A stretch of 43,366 nucleotides of DNA, from NCBI GenBank assembly GCA_003551425.1, contig PUMP01000001.1, positions 1 to 43,366 on the forward strand. The letters run 5' to 3'. Each line of letters opens with the position of its first letter. Within the stretch, counting starts at the first letter, position 1. The translations under genes and the position numbers were made by a program. The stretch comes from Candidatus Nealsoniibacteriota bacterium. Its GTDB lineage: Bacteria > Patescibacteriota > Minisyncoccia > Minisyncoccales > PWPS01. The notes under the pieces were generated by a model that saw only the letters and a list, made by a program, of their open reading frames with translations, made no database searches and had not been told where the DNA came from. Shown here piece after piece: positions 18,356 to 26,866 of the stretch.

Positions 18356-19350
18356 TATTGCTCTTTCTTGATAAACCATCTCTCCGCGAGACTTAAAAGA
18401 GAAAGACGGAAAAGAAAGAAAACGCCTAGAAAACAAACAAAAAGATCCGCCGTACGTATTGCAATTGCATACGAGGTTCCGGAACCAAAGCCCAGCCCTA
18501 AGGCGCTGAAACCAACCGCGGATATAGCTTCCATTCCGCCGAGAGCTGCAGGAATCGGAAGCAACATGGAGAGAATAGTAAGACTGTAAGCGACTACCGC
18601 TCCTCCCGGCTCGAAAGTGCCAATAAGGAAAAATATAAGAATAAAAGTGCGGGAAAGAAAAAGAAAATGCCGCAAAAAACTAAGAGCAATTCCCTGGAAA
18701 AGATCTTTTTTCTTCGAAGAAAAGAAAAAAAGGATTCTTCTTTCTATATCAAGAACGGCTTTTCCGTTTTCCGTGGAAGCAAACGACTTTCCAAAAATTT
18801 TAAAAATATAGCGCAAAATACTTTCCTTTCTGAAAGCACGGAAATAAAAGAAAAATAAAACAACGGAAAGAATAAAAATAGTGATTCCTCCATAAATAAC
18901 CACTGCGTGAAAAGATAAAGTATAAAAGAAAAAAAGAACCAGCCCGAAGAGAAGGAATATAAAGTGAGTGGTAACATCCATTATCTTGTCAATAATAGAA
19001 GAAGAGGCGCTCTTCTTGAGCCCTACCTCTTTTTTCATTAGAAAAATTCTTAACGCTTCTCCTCCAAAAAGAGAGAACGGTGTAAGAAAATCAACGGTAA
19101 ATCCTTTTATCAAGTAACGAATAACTTTCGATAAAGAGACCTCCTCTCCTTCAGAGCGAAGAATATTTCTCCACCGGACTGCACCGACAAGAACGATAAG
19201 AGCGGTTAAAAGTAAAAGAAACAACCCTTCCAATCCCAAAAAAAGACCAGCAGCTTCGCTGATTGTATCTATCCCCGCTTTTTCCAATACATAGGAAAAA
19301 AGGAAAATACCCAAGACAAGGGTAATAATGAATTTTAACGCTGTTTTCAT
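18352..19350 (-). CDS. Flippase-like/lysylphosphatidylglycerol synthase TM-region (UPF0104) family membrane protein
   Basis: Multi-TM protein; GFTVDFLTPFSLFGGEALRIFLMKKE...ASSSIIDKIMDVTT; ...PIPAALGGMEAISAVGFSALG. Confidence 0.82.
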   Translation of the reverse strand: MKTALKFIITLVLGIFLFSYVLEKAGIDTISEAAGLFLGLEGLFLLLLTALIVLVGAVRWRNILRSEGEEVSLSKVIRYLIKGFTVDFLTPFSLFGGEALRIFLMKKEVGLKKSASSSIIDKIMDVTTHFIFLLFGLVLFFFYTLSFHAVVIYGGITIFILSVVLFFFYFRAFRKESILRYIFKIFGKSFASTENGKAVLDIERRILFFFSSKKKDLFQGIALSFLRHFLFLSRTFILIFFLIGTFEPGGAVVAYSLTILSMLLPIPAALGGMEAISAVGFSALGLGFGSGTSYAIAIRTADLFVCFLGVFFLFRLSLLSLAERWFIKKEQY

Positions 19351-19351
19351 T

Positions 19352-21070
19352 TTAACTTTCTATCAGCGAGTTCAAGAAAAGCCTGGTGCTTTTTCCCACA
19401 TACCCGGTTCCCTCGGAAAGCCCGAGAGGAGAAAGAATTTGCTTTTTATGTTGCTCTTGAAAACGAATCACCGCTCTTTTTGTCATTCCAAGAAAATTAC
19501 CGGTCACCAAGCCTTCAGGATAAATATGATCTCCTTGATTTTTCAAAAACTCTTGCAAGCATCTAACTTCACTTGACCCCTTCATTCCGTAGTAAAGATT
19601 ACTCTCGATTCTTGCACAAGAAACCGTTCCTTCGGCTTGCGTGTTTCTTTGTAATATCCTGGCGCGCAAATTATTGATTCTTTCTTCTATTTCAGAAAGT
19701 TTTTCCAAAATTATCTGTAAATCGGGCATATCTTCTTCCTTTTCTCCTTCCACGTCATTTTTAATGCTTGCTTCCCATCGCAGAAGATAACTATCTTCCG
19801 CACCGTTAAAACCCGAAAACTTTTGCTGTAATGTGGGAATCAAAGTAACCGACTCGTATTTGGAGTTAAATCCTTCGATAAATACCTCTCCTTTCTTCTC
19901 ATCATCCATTTCAAAAAAATGAACCTCGCACTCCCCTTCTTTCTCGCATAAAACATAAGGAACCTCAAATCTTTTCTCTTCCGGAGACTCAAGTTTCAAA
20001 TGCAGAGTGCCTTTTCCCCCTATAATGCGATACCAATTTCCCGCCCAATTTTTTGTTCGGTAATCAACGGAAAGAGATCCTTTATCGGTAAAAGGAAGAA
20101 CATTTATAGTGGGAGTTATCTGTAAATCTTGCAGGTGTTCGTTTTTATAACAATAGCGTTCTCCCAAAGAGCAGTCGTTGACATAAACGGCAACTGTCCA
20201 GTCTGTAAATATATCGGAAAAAGTAACGTCATGGCCTTCTTTGTCAAGGGCATAATCAATACTGGGAATCCCGACAAGACTTGATTTTAGCGAATGCAAA
20301 AGAATTTCCTCTCCGTAATGATCCACCAAATATTGGCCAAAAAGGCCTACTACTCCATAGTCCGCGTTTTGCTCCGTCCATTCGGAGAGAGAAATGTCCG
20401 GATCACGCAAGAAACGTCTTACATTGTTTTCCAGGTTACTTCCTTCAAAATCATCATCGTATCCGAGAAAGGTAGGCATATATTCAGCGCGAAGCTCGTT
20501 AAGCCACACCTCCTCCTGCACTCCGTGCTCTTCTGTTTTTCGAGCAAAAGTAATAAGATGCATAAATTCATGCCCTAAAAGCCCGGGAAATAAATCATGA
20601 CTCAAAAGATTAGAATTTAAATAAACGATATTTCTTTCATTGGATCGTGAATATTGATACTTTGAGTACTGGTCCCCTGTTCTGTAATATCCCCCGGCAC
20701 CGTTTTGCATCGGATGCAAGAGGACAAATACACGGTCTTCCGGGGTTACTTCATGCTCCGGTTTCGGACCGAACTTAGAAGTAATTTTATCATAAATATT
20801 ATACTCAAACTCAGAGCCGAGCCTGTAAATGGCTCTCTCATATTCTCTTCTTCTTTCTTCCTCCAAATCTTCCCACCACTCCGTATCGATATAAAAGTAA
20901 TTTTTATTGGTAATACGGTGCAAATGCGCTTCAGTCTTTTCTCTCCCCTCTTGATCATAAGAGTGTTCTATAAAGAACTCTTCCGTATCTCCCACGGAAA
21001 AAGCCTCCCCGAAAGAAGGGATAAATAATACTGATACGAAAACCAATAATAATTTAAACCGCATTTTCAT
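19352..21070 (-). CDS. Secreted putative zinc metallopeptidase (HEFMH) with C-terminal peptidoglycan-binding domain
   Basis: Signal peptide; LLGHEFMHLITFARK; C-terminal VRCLQEFLKNQG..IYPEGLVTGNFLGMTKRAVIRFQEQH resembles PG_binding_1. Confidence 0.75.
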   Translation of the reverse strand: MKMRFKLLLVFVSVLFIPSFGEAFSVGDTEEFFIEHSYDQEGREKTEAHLHRITNKNYFYIDTEWWEDLEEERRREYERAIYRLGSEFEYNIYDKITSKFGPKPEHEVTPEDRVFVLLHPMQNGAGGYYRTGDQYSKYQYSRSNERNIVYLNSNLLSHDLFPGLLGHEFMHLITFARKTEEHGVQEEVWLNELRAEYMPTFLGYDDDFEGSNLENNVRRFLRDPDISLSEWTEQNADYGVVGLFGQYLVDHYGEEILLHSLKSSLVGIPSIDYALDKEGHDVTFSDIFTDWTVAVYVNDCSLGERYCYKNEHLQDLQITPTINVLPFTDKGSLSVDYRTKNWAGNWYRIIGGKGTLHLKLESPEEKRFEVPYVLCEKEGECEVHFFEMDDEKKGEVFIEGFNSKYESVTLIPTLQQKFSGFNGAEDSYLLRWEASIKNDVEGEKEEDMPDLQIILEKLSEIEERINNLRARILQRNTQAEGTVSCARIESNLYYGMKGSSEVRCLQEFLKNQGDHIYPEGLVTGNFLGMTKRAVIRFQEQHKKQILSPLGLSEGTGYVGKSTRLFLNSLIES

Positions 21071-21788
21071 TTTCCCACCAATCTTTAAATAAAACGACTA
21101 AGATTCCTCCTATAAGCCCCAAGACAAGAGCAAGTAGAAAAGTTTTTTCCGGTTGAGGGCTTTCTTCGCTTACCGAAACATCTCCCGCTTTTATTTTCTG
21201 TATCTCTTCCTTCTCTCTTTGCATATCCTCAAGCCTATGATTCTCTTGTAATAATTCGCGCCTAACGCTTTCCGCGTTTTCTTTTGCCGTAAAAAAGAAG
21301 AAAACCGAGCTTACGTCACGATCCCTCATCGCCATCTCTCCCAGCGCCGACGCTTGTGCCTCCAAATAGTCCATATGATTTTCAAGGGACTCTATTGTCT
21401 TACGTTGCAGCTTTATCCTTCTTTCTTTTTCTTCTTGCTTTTCCGATAACATCTCTTCATAACTTTCTTTAATTCTCAGAAAATATTCCTTAAGGCTTCC
21501 TTCCACCTCTTCTTCGCTCTCCCCTTTTGATTTAAGAACAATATTTTCTTCTATAACCTCCACCTCCATTTCTGAGTATTTTATTTCACTTTTTGCCGTT
21601 TCAAGAAGATCATCCGGATTTTCGACCATTAAAGTTAAACTTCCCTCATACAGGGCGGAAGAAAAGGAAAGAAAAAGACTGCCGAAAAATAAAGCGACAA
21701 ACATCACGCCAATTACGATAAATTTTCCCCTTAGGATCACTTTCAAGTAATCAAAAATTGTATATTCGTTTTTCATTTTATCTAACAA
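21054..21788 (-). CDS. Two-TM coiled-coil protein, Wzz-like chain-length regulator candidate
   Basis: N-terminal YLKVILRGKFIVIGVMFVALFFGS, long coiled coil, C-terminal TM; polysaccharide gene neighbours. Confidence 0.5.
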   Translation of the reverse strand: MLDKMKNEYTIFDYLKVILRGKFIVIGVMFVALFFGSLFLSFSSALYEGSLTLMVENPDDLLETAKSEIKYSEMEVEVIEENIVLKSKGESEEEVEGSLKEYFLRIKESYEEMLSEKQEEKERRIKLQRKTIESLENHMDYLEAQASALGEMAMRDRDVSSVFFFFTAKENAESVRRELLQENHRLEDMQREKEEIQKIKAGDVSVSEESPQPEKTFLLALVLGLIGGILVVLFKDWWENENAV

Positions 21789-21816
21789 TAACCAATATTT
21801 GTAAATTATGCAATAT

Positions 21817-22554
21817 TCATCTCTCCCCAGAAAAGAGAGGAATTATCTGATAATAAATCGCTCCGAAATATTCATGAAAAGCAAGATCCGATTTTCTTAA
21901 ATTTTGCGCACTGGGGAAAAAATCAAGAAGATGATAAGAGGAATACCTCTTTCTCTTAAAATCGGTAGGAGCAGGGATAGGATTTGCGCCAAGACGCTCA
22001 AATTCGCGCATGGATCGGTCCATATGGTAAGCGGAAGTAACTAAGAAAAACTCTTCTTCTCCCACTATTTCTTTTACATTCATCACGTTTTCCCGCGTGT
22101 TTCTGGATTTTCCTTCAATGATAATGTTCTCCGGCAATATTCCGCGGTGAATAAAAAAGTTTCTTACCGCTTGCGCTTCCTCGCTCGCTTCAATCAAAGG
22201 ATCCGTTCCTGAAATAATTATCTTCATCGGTTCTTTTGAAAGATGCCAGATACGCAAAACTTCGCTGCTTCTCAATACGTTGCTCTCCCTTCCTCCGAGA
22301 AGAAGTACCGTTTTGTCCGCCGCTTCCATATCTTCAAAAGTAAGCGGGCTATACTTTGCTTCCAAGGGGCTTAATATAAAATCACTGATCGGCGTGATAG
22401 AGAAAAAGAAATAAAACAAAATACCGGCAATAATAAGCACCTTTCCATATTTTTTCTTCTTCCGAGATAGAAAAAGCAAAAATCCCACTATAATAAAAAA
22501 CAGGATAAAAGTACTCGGCAAAAGAAGACTTTGCAATGCTTTAATTACAATCAT
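21817..22554 (-). CDS. YdcF/ElyC-like DUF218 membrane protein
   Basis: KTVLLLGGRESNVLRSSEVLRIWHLSK, IIIEGKSRNTRENV, FFLVTSAYHMDRSMREFERLG. Confidence 0.85.
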   Translation of the reverse strand: MIVIKALQSLLLPSTFILFFIIVGFLLFLSRKKKKYGKVLIIAGILFYFFFSITPISDFILSPLEAKYSPLTFEDMEAADKTVLLLGGRESNVLRSSEVLRIWHLSKEPMKIIISGTDPLIEASEEAQAVRNFFIHRGILPENIIIEGKSRNTRENVMNVKEIVGEEEFFLVTSAYHMDRSMREFERLGANPIPAPTDFKRKRYSSYHLLDFFPSAQNLRKSDLAFHEYFGAIYYQIIPLFSGER

Positions 22555-22575
22555 AAGTCTTTATTGTAACAGTTT

Positions 22576-23907
22576 TTACAATAAAAAAACAGTTCGAAGT
22601 GTTTTTAAAATAATCACAAAATCAAGAGAAAGAGAACGGTTCTTGATGTAATAAAGATCATATTTAAATTTTTCTTTCGCTTCTTCTATCGAAGTGGATG
22701 GCGGATAGTGAAGTTGCGCCCACCCGGTAAGTCCCGGGCGGACCAGATACCTTAGATTATAAAAAGGGATTTCTTTTTCAAAACGATAAGCAAGTTTAAT
22801 CCATTCCGGCCGAGGACCGACAAAACTAAGATCACCTTTTAAAATATTGTAAAACTGTGGAAATTCATCTAGATGTATTTTACGTAAAATAGATCCTACT
22901 CTGGTTACTTCTCCTTTATCTTTCTCTCTCCAAAGAGTATCCTCGCCTTTTTTCATGGTACGGAACTTATAAAGTACAAAAGGGTTTCCCCCTGCTCCCA
23001 TTCTTTCTTGCTTGTAAAGCACAGGTCCCCGAGAATCCATTTTTATAAGAAGCGCGATAACCGGAAAAAGAAAAGCGGTAAAGATAAGGCCAAAAAAAGA
23101 GAAAAATATTTCTATAATCCTTTTCATTGTCTCGCTTAGCTTTTTTCTCGGAGAAGAGATGTTCTCCAAAAACCAAAGTTCATCTATTGAATACAAAGGA
23201 ATCTTTTTTGTTATCTCTTCATAAAAAGTAGAGAACTCTATATAATAAACACGAAAAGGAAGAGAGGAGAATATTTCTTTTATTATTTTTTTATCTTCTT
23301 TGATCTGCGGAGTGAGCACCGCTATATTGGCGTTTTTCGATATCTTCTTTAGCTCCGCGATATTTTCTATTTTTATATCCTCCCCCACCTCTTTCGCCGT
23401 TCCTTTAATGTCATAAAGACCTATTATCTCGTATCCGGAAAGATTCCGATTCAATATCTCCTTAAGGTCCTCACAGAACCCTATTATTATCATCTTTTTC
23501 TTTAGGTTCTTTAGATTAAAAAGAAAAGATAAAAGATATCTCCATACAGAAAGAGTCGCTGTAAAATTCGCCGCCGTCAGGAAAAGAATAGCGCGAGGAG
23601 TAAGCTCAAGTTGCGGTTGGAGGTAAAAGTAAGCTGTTCCGATACCTACGGTAATTGCAAAAAAAACAACCAATCCTCTTAAAAAATCAGCACTCTTGCG
23701 AAAAAATGGAGCCTCATAAAAGTCCATGATAAAAAGCACGAAGGCCCAAGCAATAAAAAGATAAAGAAAAGGCTCTTGCAGTGCTTCAAAGTTTCGAGGA
23801 GACGGGGTAAAGGAGTTTCTTAAAAAAAGCGCAAAATAAAGAGAGAAATAAAAGAGACAAAAATCCCCCAAAAAAACAAAAATCGCGATAAATTTGTGGC
23901 TTCTCAT
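22576..23907 (-). CDS. Undecaprenyl-phosphate sugar transferase (bacterial sugar transferase family)
   Basis: GPVLYKQERMGAGGNPFVLYKFRTMKKGED, RKIHLDEFPQFYNILKGDLSFVGPRPE, VRPGLTGWAQ. Confidence 0.93.
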   Translation of the reverse strand: MRSHKFIAIFVFLGDFCLFYFSLYFALFLRNSFTPSPRNFEALQEPFLYLFIAWAFVLFIMDFYEAPFFRKSADFLRGLVVFFAITVGIGTAYFYLQPQLELTPRAILFLTAANFTATLSVWRYLLSFLFNLKNLKKKMIIIGFCEDLKEILNRNLSGYEIIGLYDIKGTAKEVGEDIKIENIAELKKISKNANIAVLTPQIKEDKKIIKEIFSSLPFRVYYIEFSTFYEEITKKIPLYSIDELWFLENISSPRKKLSETMKRIIEIFFSFFGLIFTAFLFPVIALLIKMDSRGPVLYKQERMGAGGNPFVLYKFRTMKKGEDTLWREKDKGEVTRVGSILRKIHLDEFPQFYNILKGDLSFVGPRPEWIKLAYRFEKEIPFYNLRYLVRPGLTGWAQLHYPPSTSIEEAKEKFKYDLYYIKNRSLSLDFVIILKTLRTVFLL

Positions 23908-23939
23908 ATTTTAATAATATCCTATAAGAATATTTCTGC

Positions 23940-23966
23940 AAATAAAAAGGGGCTTTCACCCCTCAA
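23940..23966 (-). terminator. Intrinsic terminator AGGGGTGAAAGCCCCTTTTT overlapping the stop codon of the 23956-24363 CDS
   Basis: Stem GGGG/CCCC with T tract; the TGA stop lies in the loop. Confidence 0.7.
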
Positions 23967-24363
23967 TTAAATCAATTAGCTTGTCAATCTCTTTTTGTGC
24001 TTCTTCTAAGCTTCCCTCCTTGTGGGTCCTTAATATCCTTCTAACACCGAAGGTGGTTCTTTCTATCCCCACATACCAGCTTTCGGTTTCTCCGATCATC
24101 TCTTCTATGAGGCTTATACTTTCCTCACTTTCATCCGCAAAACTAATCCAAGGATAGTCTTTTTTATCGTTGTCAAAGCCATTATGACCCTCACAAGATT
24201 TTTCGGTGACAAAGCCTTTCCTGTTAAGCGTTACCACCAATCTTTCTATTCCTTTATCAAGCTTAATGGCCCTTCCGCACTCACTACAACTATTTTCTTT
24301 ATTTATAAAATAAATGTTCTCTTTCTTGCAATTCTCGCAAATAAGAGCGCAATCTCCTTTCAT
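23956..24363 (-). CDS. Small protein with N-terminal zinc ribbon
   Basis: CENCKKENIYFINKENSCSECGRA; SD AAGGAGG before the start. Confidence 0.65.
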   Translation of the reverse strand: MKGDCALICENCKKENIYFINKENSCSECGRAIKLDKGIERLVVTLNRKGFVTEKSCEGHNGFDNDKKDYPWISFADESEESISLIEEMIGETESWYVGIERTTFGVRRILRTHKEGSLEEAQKEIDKLIDLIEG

Positions 24364-24402
24364 CTTATTACCTCCTTTCTTCTTAAATTATACAACAGAG
24401 CC

Positions 24403-25476
24403 TCAACTCTTGCAAGAGAATTCTTTTAATATATTGTATAAAGCTTCTAGACTGCTAATGCTTACCCACTCTTCTTTCCCATGGGTTCCTCCTCCGGAGG
24501 CGTTAGTTATAATCACGGGAATATTCTTCGCCGATAAGAAGCGGGCATCCGAGGCGGGAGGATATTTTTTAAATACAGGATCCTTTTGAATCATTTTCTT
24601 TAACGCCTCTTTGTATTTTAAAACATAAGGATTATCGGGAGAAGTATAGAAAGGAGCTCCGCTCGATATAACTTCCATCTCAATTTCTTTTCCTATAATT
24701 TTTTTTACTTCTTTTTGAATTTCTTCTTCCGTCCACTCTTCGGTAAACCGCAGATCTAGAAACATTTCTGCCTTTCCGGCAACCACATTCGTGGCAGTGC
24801 CTCCGCCAACCTTCCCTACATTTAAAGAATTTTTCCACTCTTTCTTGTTTTGCGGGTTGGGAAACCTGCTCCGCAATTTTGTATACGCATCTATTAACTT
24901 TTCAATCGCATTATCGCCTTCCCACGGACGTGCCCCGTGCGCTTCTTTCCCTCTGGCAACAAGCTTAAAATGAAGAATTCCTTTTTCGGAAAAAATAATA
25001 TCAAAATTATCTCCGCCATCAGGAATAAGGGCGACTTTACAGAAATAATTCTCTTCATTGAAAAGATAATTTATTCCGTCAAATCCTCCTGACTCTTCAT
25101 CGGTAGTAAGGATAAGACCTACGGAAGGTTTTTGAGGCGCCATATCTTTCATTAAATTCATTATTACGGCGCTTGGGCCTTTATTGTCTTTCGCTCCTCT
25201 ACCATAAAGTTTGTCTCCCTTTTTCTTGGGAACAAATTGATCTTTTTCCGCTTCCACTACATCCAAGTGCCCGATAAGAAAAAGTTCGGGAGAATCGTTT
25301 CCCTTAAAAGTTACAACCAAGCTATGTTTATCGTTCTTCTCAAATCTTTTCAAATTAAACTCTTCTCCGGAAAAAAAACTTTCACAAAAATCAGCTATTT
25401 CTTTTAATTTCTCGGGATTTTGTTTTGTCGACGGTATTTTTATCAAGTCTTCCGTCAATTTTAATATTTTTTTCAT
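24403..25476 (-). CDS. M20 family peptidase (ArgE/DapE/ACY1-like); ORF track start at 25485, but 25476 fits better
   Basis: LFLIGHLDVVEAE, LYGRGAKDNKGPSA, LTTDEESGGFDG, GKEAHGARPWEG; -10 TAGAAT at 25484-25489 overlaps the upstream ATG. Confidence 0.9.
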   Translation of the reverse strand: MKKILKLTEDLIKIPSTKQNPEKLKEIADFCESFFSGEEFNLKRFEKNDKHSLVVTFKGNDSPELFLIGHLDVVEAEKDQFVPKKKGDKLYGRGAKDNKGPSAVIMNLMKDMAPQKPSVGLILTTDEESGGFDGINYLFNEENYFCKVALIPDGGDNFDIIFSEKGILHFKLVARGKEAHGARPWEGDNAIEKLIDAYTKLRSRFPNPQNKKEWKNSLNVGKVGGGTATNVVAGKAEMFLDLRFTEEWTEEEIQKEVKKIIGKEIEMEVISSGAPFYTSPDNPYVLKYKEALKKMIQKDPVFKKYPPASDARFLSAKNIPVIITNASGGGTHGKEEWVSISSLEALYNILKEFSCKS

Positions 25477-25540
25477 TGATATCATTCTATAATCATTTTT
25501 TTATAATTCAAGAAAAAAGGAGCGATTTAACGCTCCCGAA

Positions 25541-26587
25541 TTATTTTTCACGCACCGCTCCTGCATAGGCAGTGCCTTGTGCAACATTTTGTGTTCCTCT
25601 TTCTCTGTATCTCTTCCATTCGTCTATTCTTACTACGGTATAAAGATACTTTAAATCAAACCCATCGGCCCAAAAAGACGGATTAAGGTCTAAAGAAATA
25701 TCTCCAACACCCGGCAAATAGACGCGAGGAAGCCACTTAACACGGAACACTCCGTAATCTTCTACTGGGGAAAGCTCTTCTACTTTTCTTTTCCACTCTT
25801 CAAGAGAGAGTTTCTCTCCGAAAATTATATTCTTCCCGCTCGTTCCACTACAAGGTTTTATAACTAGATTATCTTTGTTTTCCAGAGAGTGAGATGCACT
25901 GAGAGGAGCCCCTTCGGTCAAGTCCATTATCAATGATTTATTACCGGGACTTGTTTCCTCCGGAGAGTAAACGGTATTAAAGACCGTTCTCCTTCTTCTT
26001 TCGGAAAGAAACCATTTACTGTAGAAAGAAGAGAACTCGCTATATTCATTCCAGCGCACTCCTCCCCAACGCCAAATGGGAATACAATTGTCACGACCCT
26101 TTTTCAAGTCCACCATTTCCAGCTCTTTTTCAAGATTACGTCGAAAAGGCTCTTTCCATTCTTTCTTTACAATACCTTCCCCGGGGAAAAATAGTATCTT
26201 TTCACCGATCTCTTCTCTAATAACTTTTCCCAGCATAGCGACGGGAGCAGGATTTTCCGGATATAGCTCGGCGCAAGCCACAGTACATTCCGGATCTTCG
26301 GTATTAATCTCATATATTCCGTTTACTTCCACTTCTCCGAGATCATAAATGCCATTACCGATCAAGTTGGCGTGCGAAAGAAATCCGGGCACAAGGTCAA
26401 ATCTTATATGACCGCGGAAATTACCCCCTGTTTTCTTTGACACTTTTTCCCATATATCACGACACTCTCCAATCACTCTCTTCCGCTCTTCTTCTCCCAT
26501 AATAATCTCTCCGTTGAGCTTCTTTATCATAAGCTCTCCCAGCTTAGATCCTTCCTTAAATATGTTGCCGAAAAGAACAAGTTTCAT
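25541..26587 (-). CDS. ATP-grasp-like protein, paralog A
   Basis: NLVIKPCSGTSGKNIIFGE and SLDLNPSFWADG resemble ATP-grasp nucleotide/metal elements; paralogous to 26863-27912. Confidence 0.65.
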   Translation of the reverse strand: MKLVLFGNIFKEGSKLGELMIKKLNGEIIMGEEERKRVIGECRDIWEKVSKKTGGNFRGHIRFDLVPGFLSHANLIGNGIYDLGEVEVNGIYEINTEDPECTVACAELYPENPAPVAMLGKVIREEIGEKILFFPGEGIVKKEWKEPFRRNLEKELEMVDLKKGRDNCIPIWRWGGVRWNEYSEFSSFYSKWFLSERRRRTVFNTVYSPEETSPGNKSLIMDLTEGAPLSASHSLENKDNLVIKPCSGTSGKNIIFGEKLSLEEWKRKVEELSPVEDYGVFRVKWLPRVYLPGVGDISLDLNPSFWADGFDLKYLYTVVRIDEWKRYRERGTQNVAQGTAYAGAVREK

Positions 26588-26667
26588 TCTTATCCCTCCT
26601 TTTTATTTTTCCGGTTTTTCCCGGAGCTTTATTATCTTTTGATAACAAAAATCCGGGCCAAAACGAA

Positions 26668-26693
26668 AAAGCTCCCGGTTTTCGGGAGGCTTT
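26668..26693 (-). terminator. Attenuator terminator (segments 3:4) upstream of paralog A
   Basis: Minus strand AAAGCCTCCCGAAAACCGGGAGCTTTTT, stem CTCCCG/CGGGAG extended by AAAG/CTTT across one bulge. Confidence 0.85.
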
Positions 26694-26711
26694 CAGTATC
26701 TTTTTTGTTTT

Positions 26712-26801
26712 TTATATGCGCGAAAATTGAAAACCTCCCGAGTTAAGCTCGATAATAATAAGGACTACCAGAACAATATTCTTGGAAAGGTTTTCTATCA
26801 T
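26712..26801 (-). CDS. Leader peptide A: MIENLSKNIVLVVLIIIELNSGGFQFSRI (29 aa, Ile/Leu/Val-rich)
   Basis: ATG 7 nt after -10 box (leaderless); ORF spans attenuator segments 1 and 2 and stops before the terminator. Confidence 0.75.
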   Translation of the reverse strand: MIENLSKNIVLVVLIIIELNSGGFQFSRI

Positions 26802-26808
26802 ACTCACT

Positions 26809-26836
26809 ATTCTAGCTTTAAAAAATTTTTTGTCAA
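26809..26836 (-). promoter_or_regulatory. Promoter TTGACA-N16-TAGAAT of attenuator A
   Basis: TTGACA at 26836-26831, TAGAAT at 26814-26809, minus strand. Confidence 0.85.
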
Positions 26837-26841
26837 GAAGA

Positions 26842-26866
26842 AAGAGGCAGATAACTGCCTCTTTAA
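26842..26866 (-). terminator. Intrinsic terminator after paralog B
   Basis: AAAGAGGCAGTTATCTGCCTCTTTCTTC palindrome just after/overlapping the end of 26863-27912. Confidence 0.8.
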
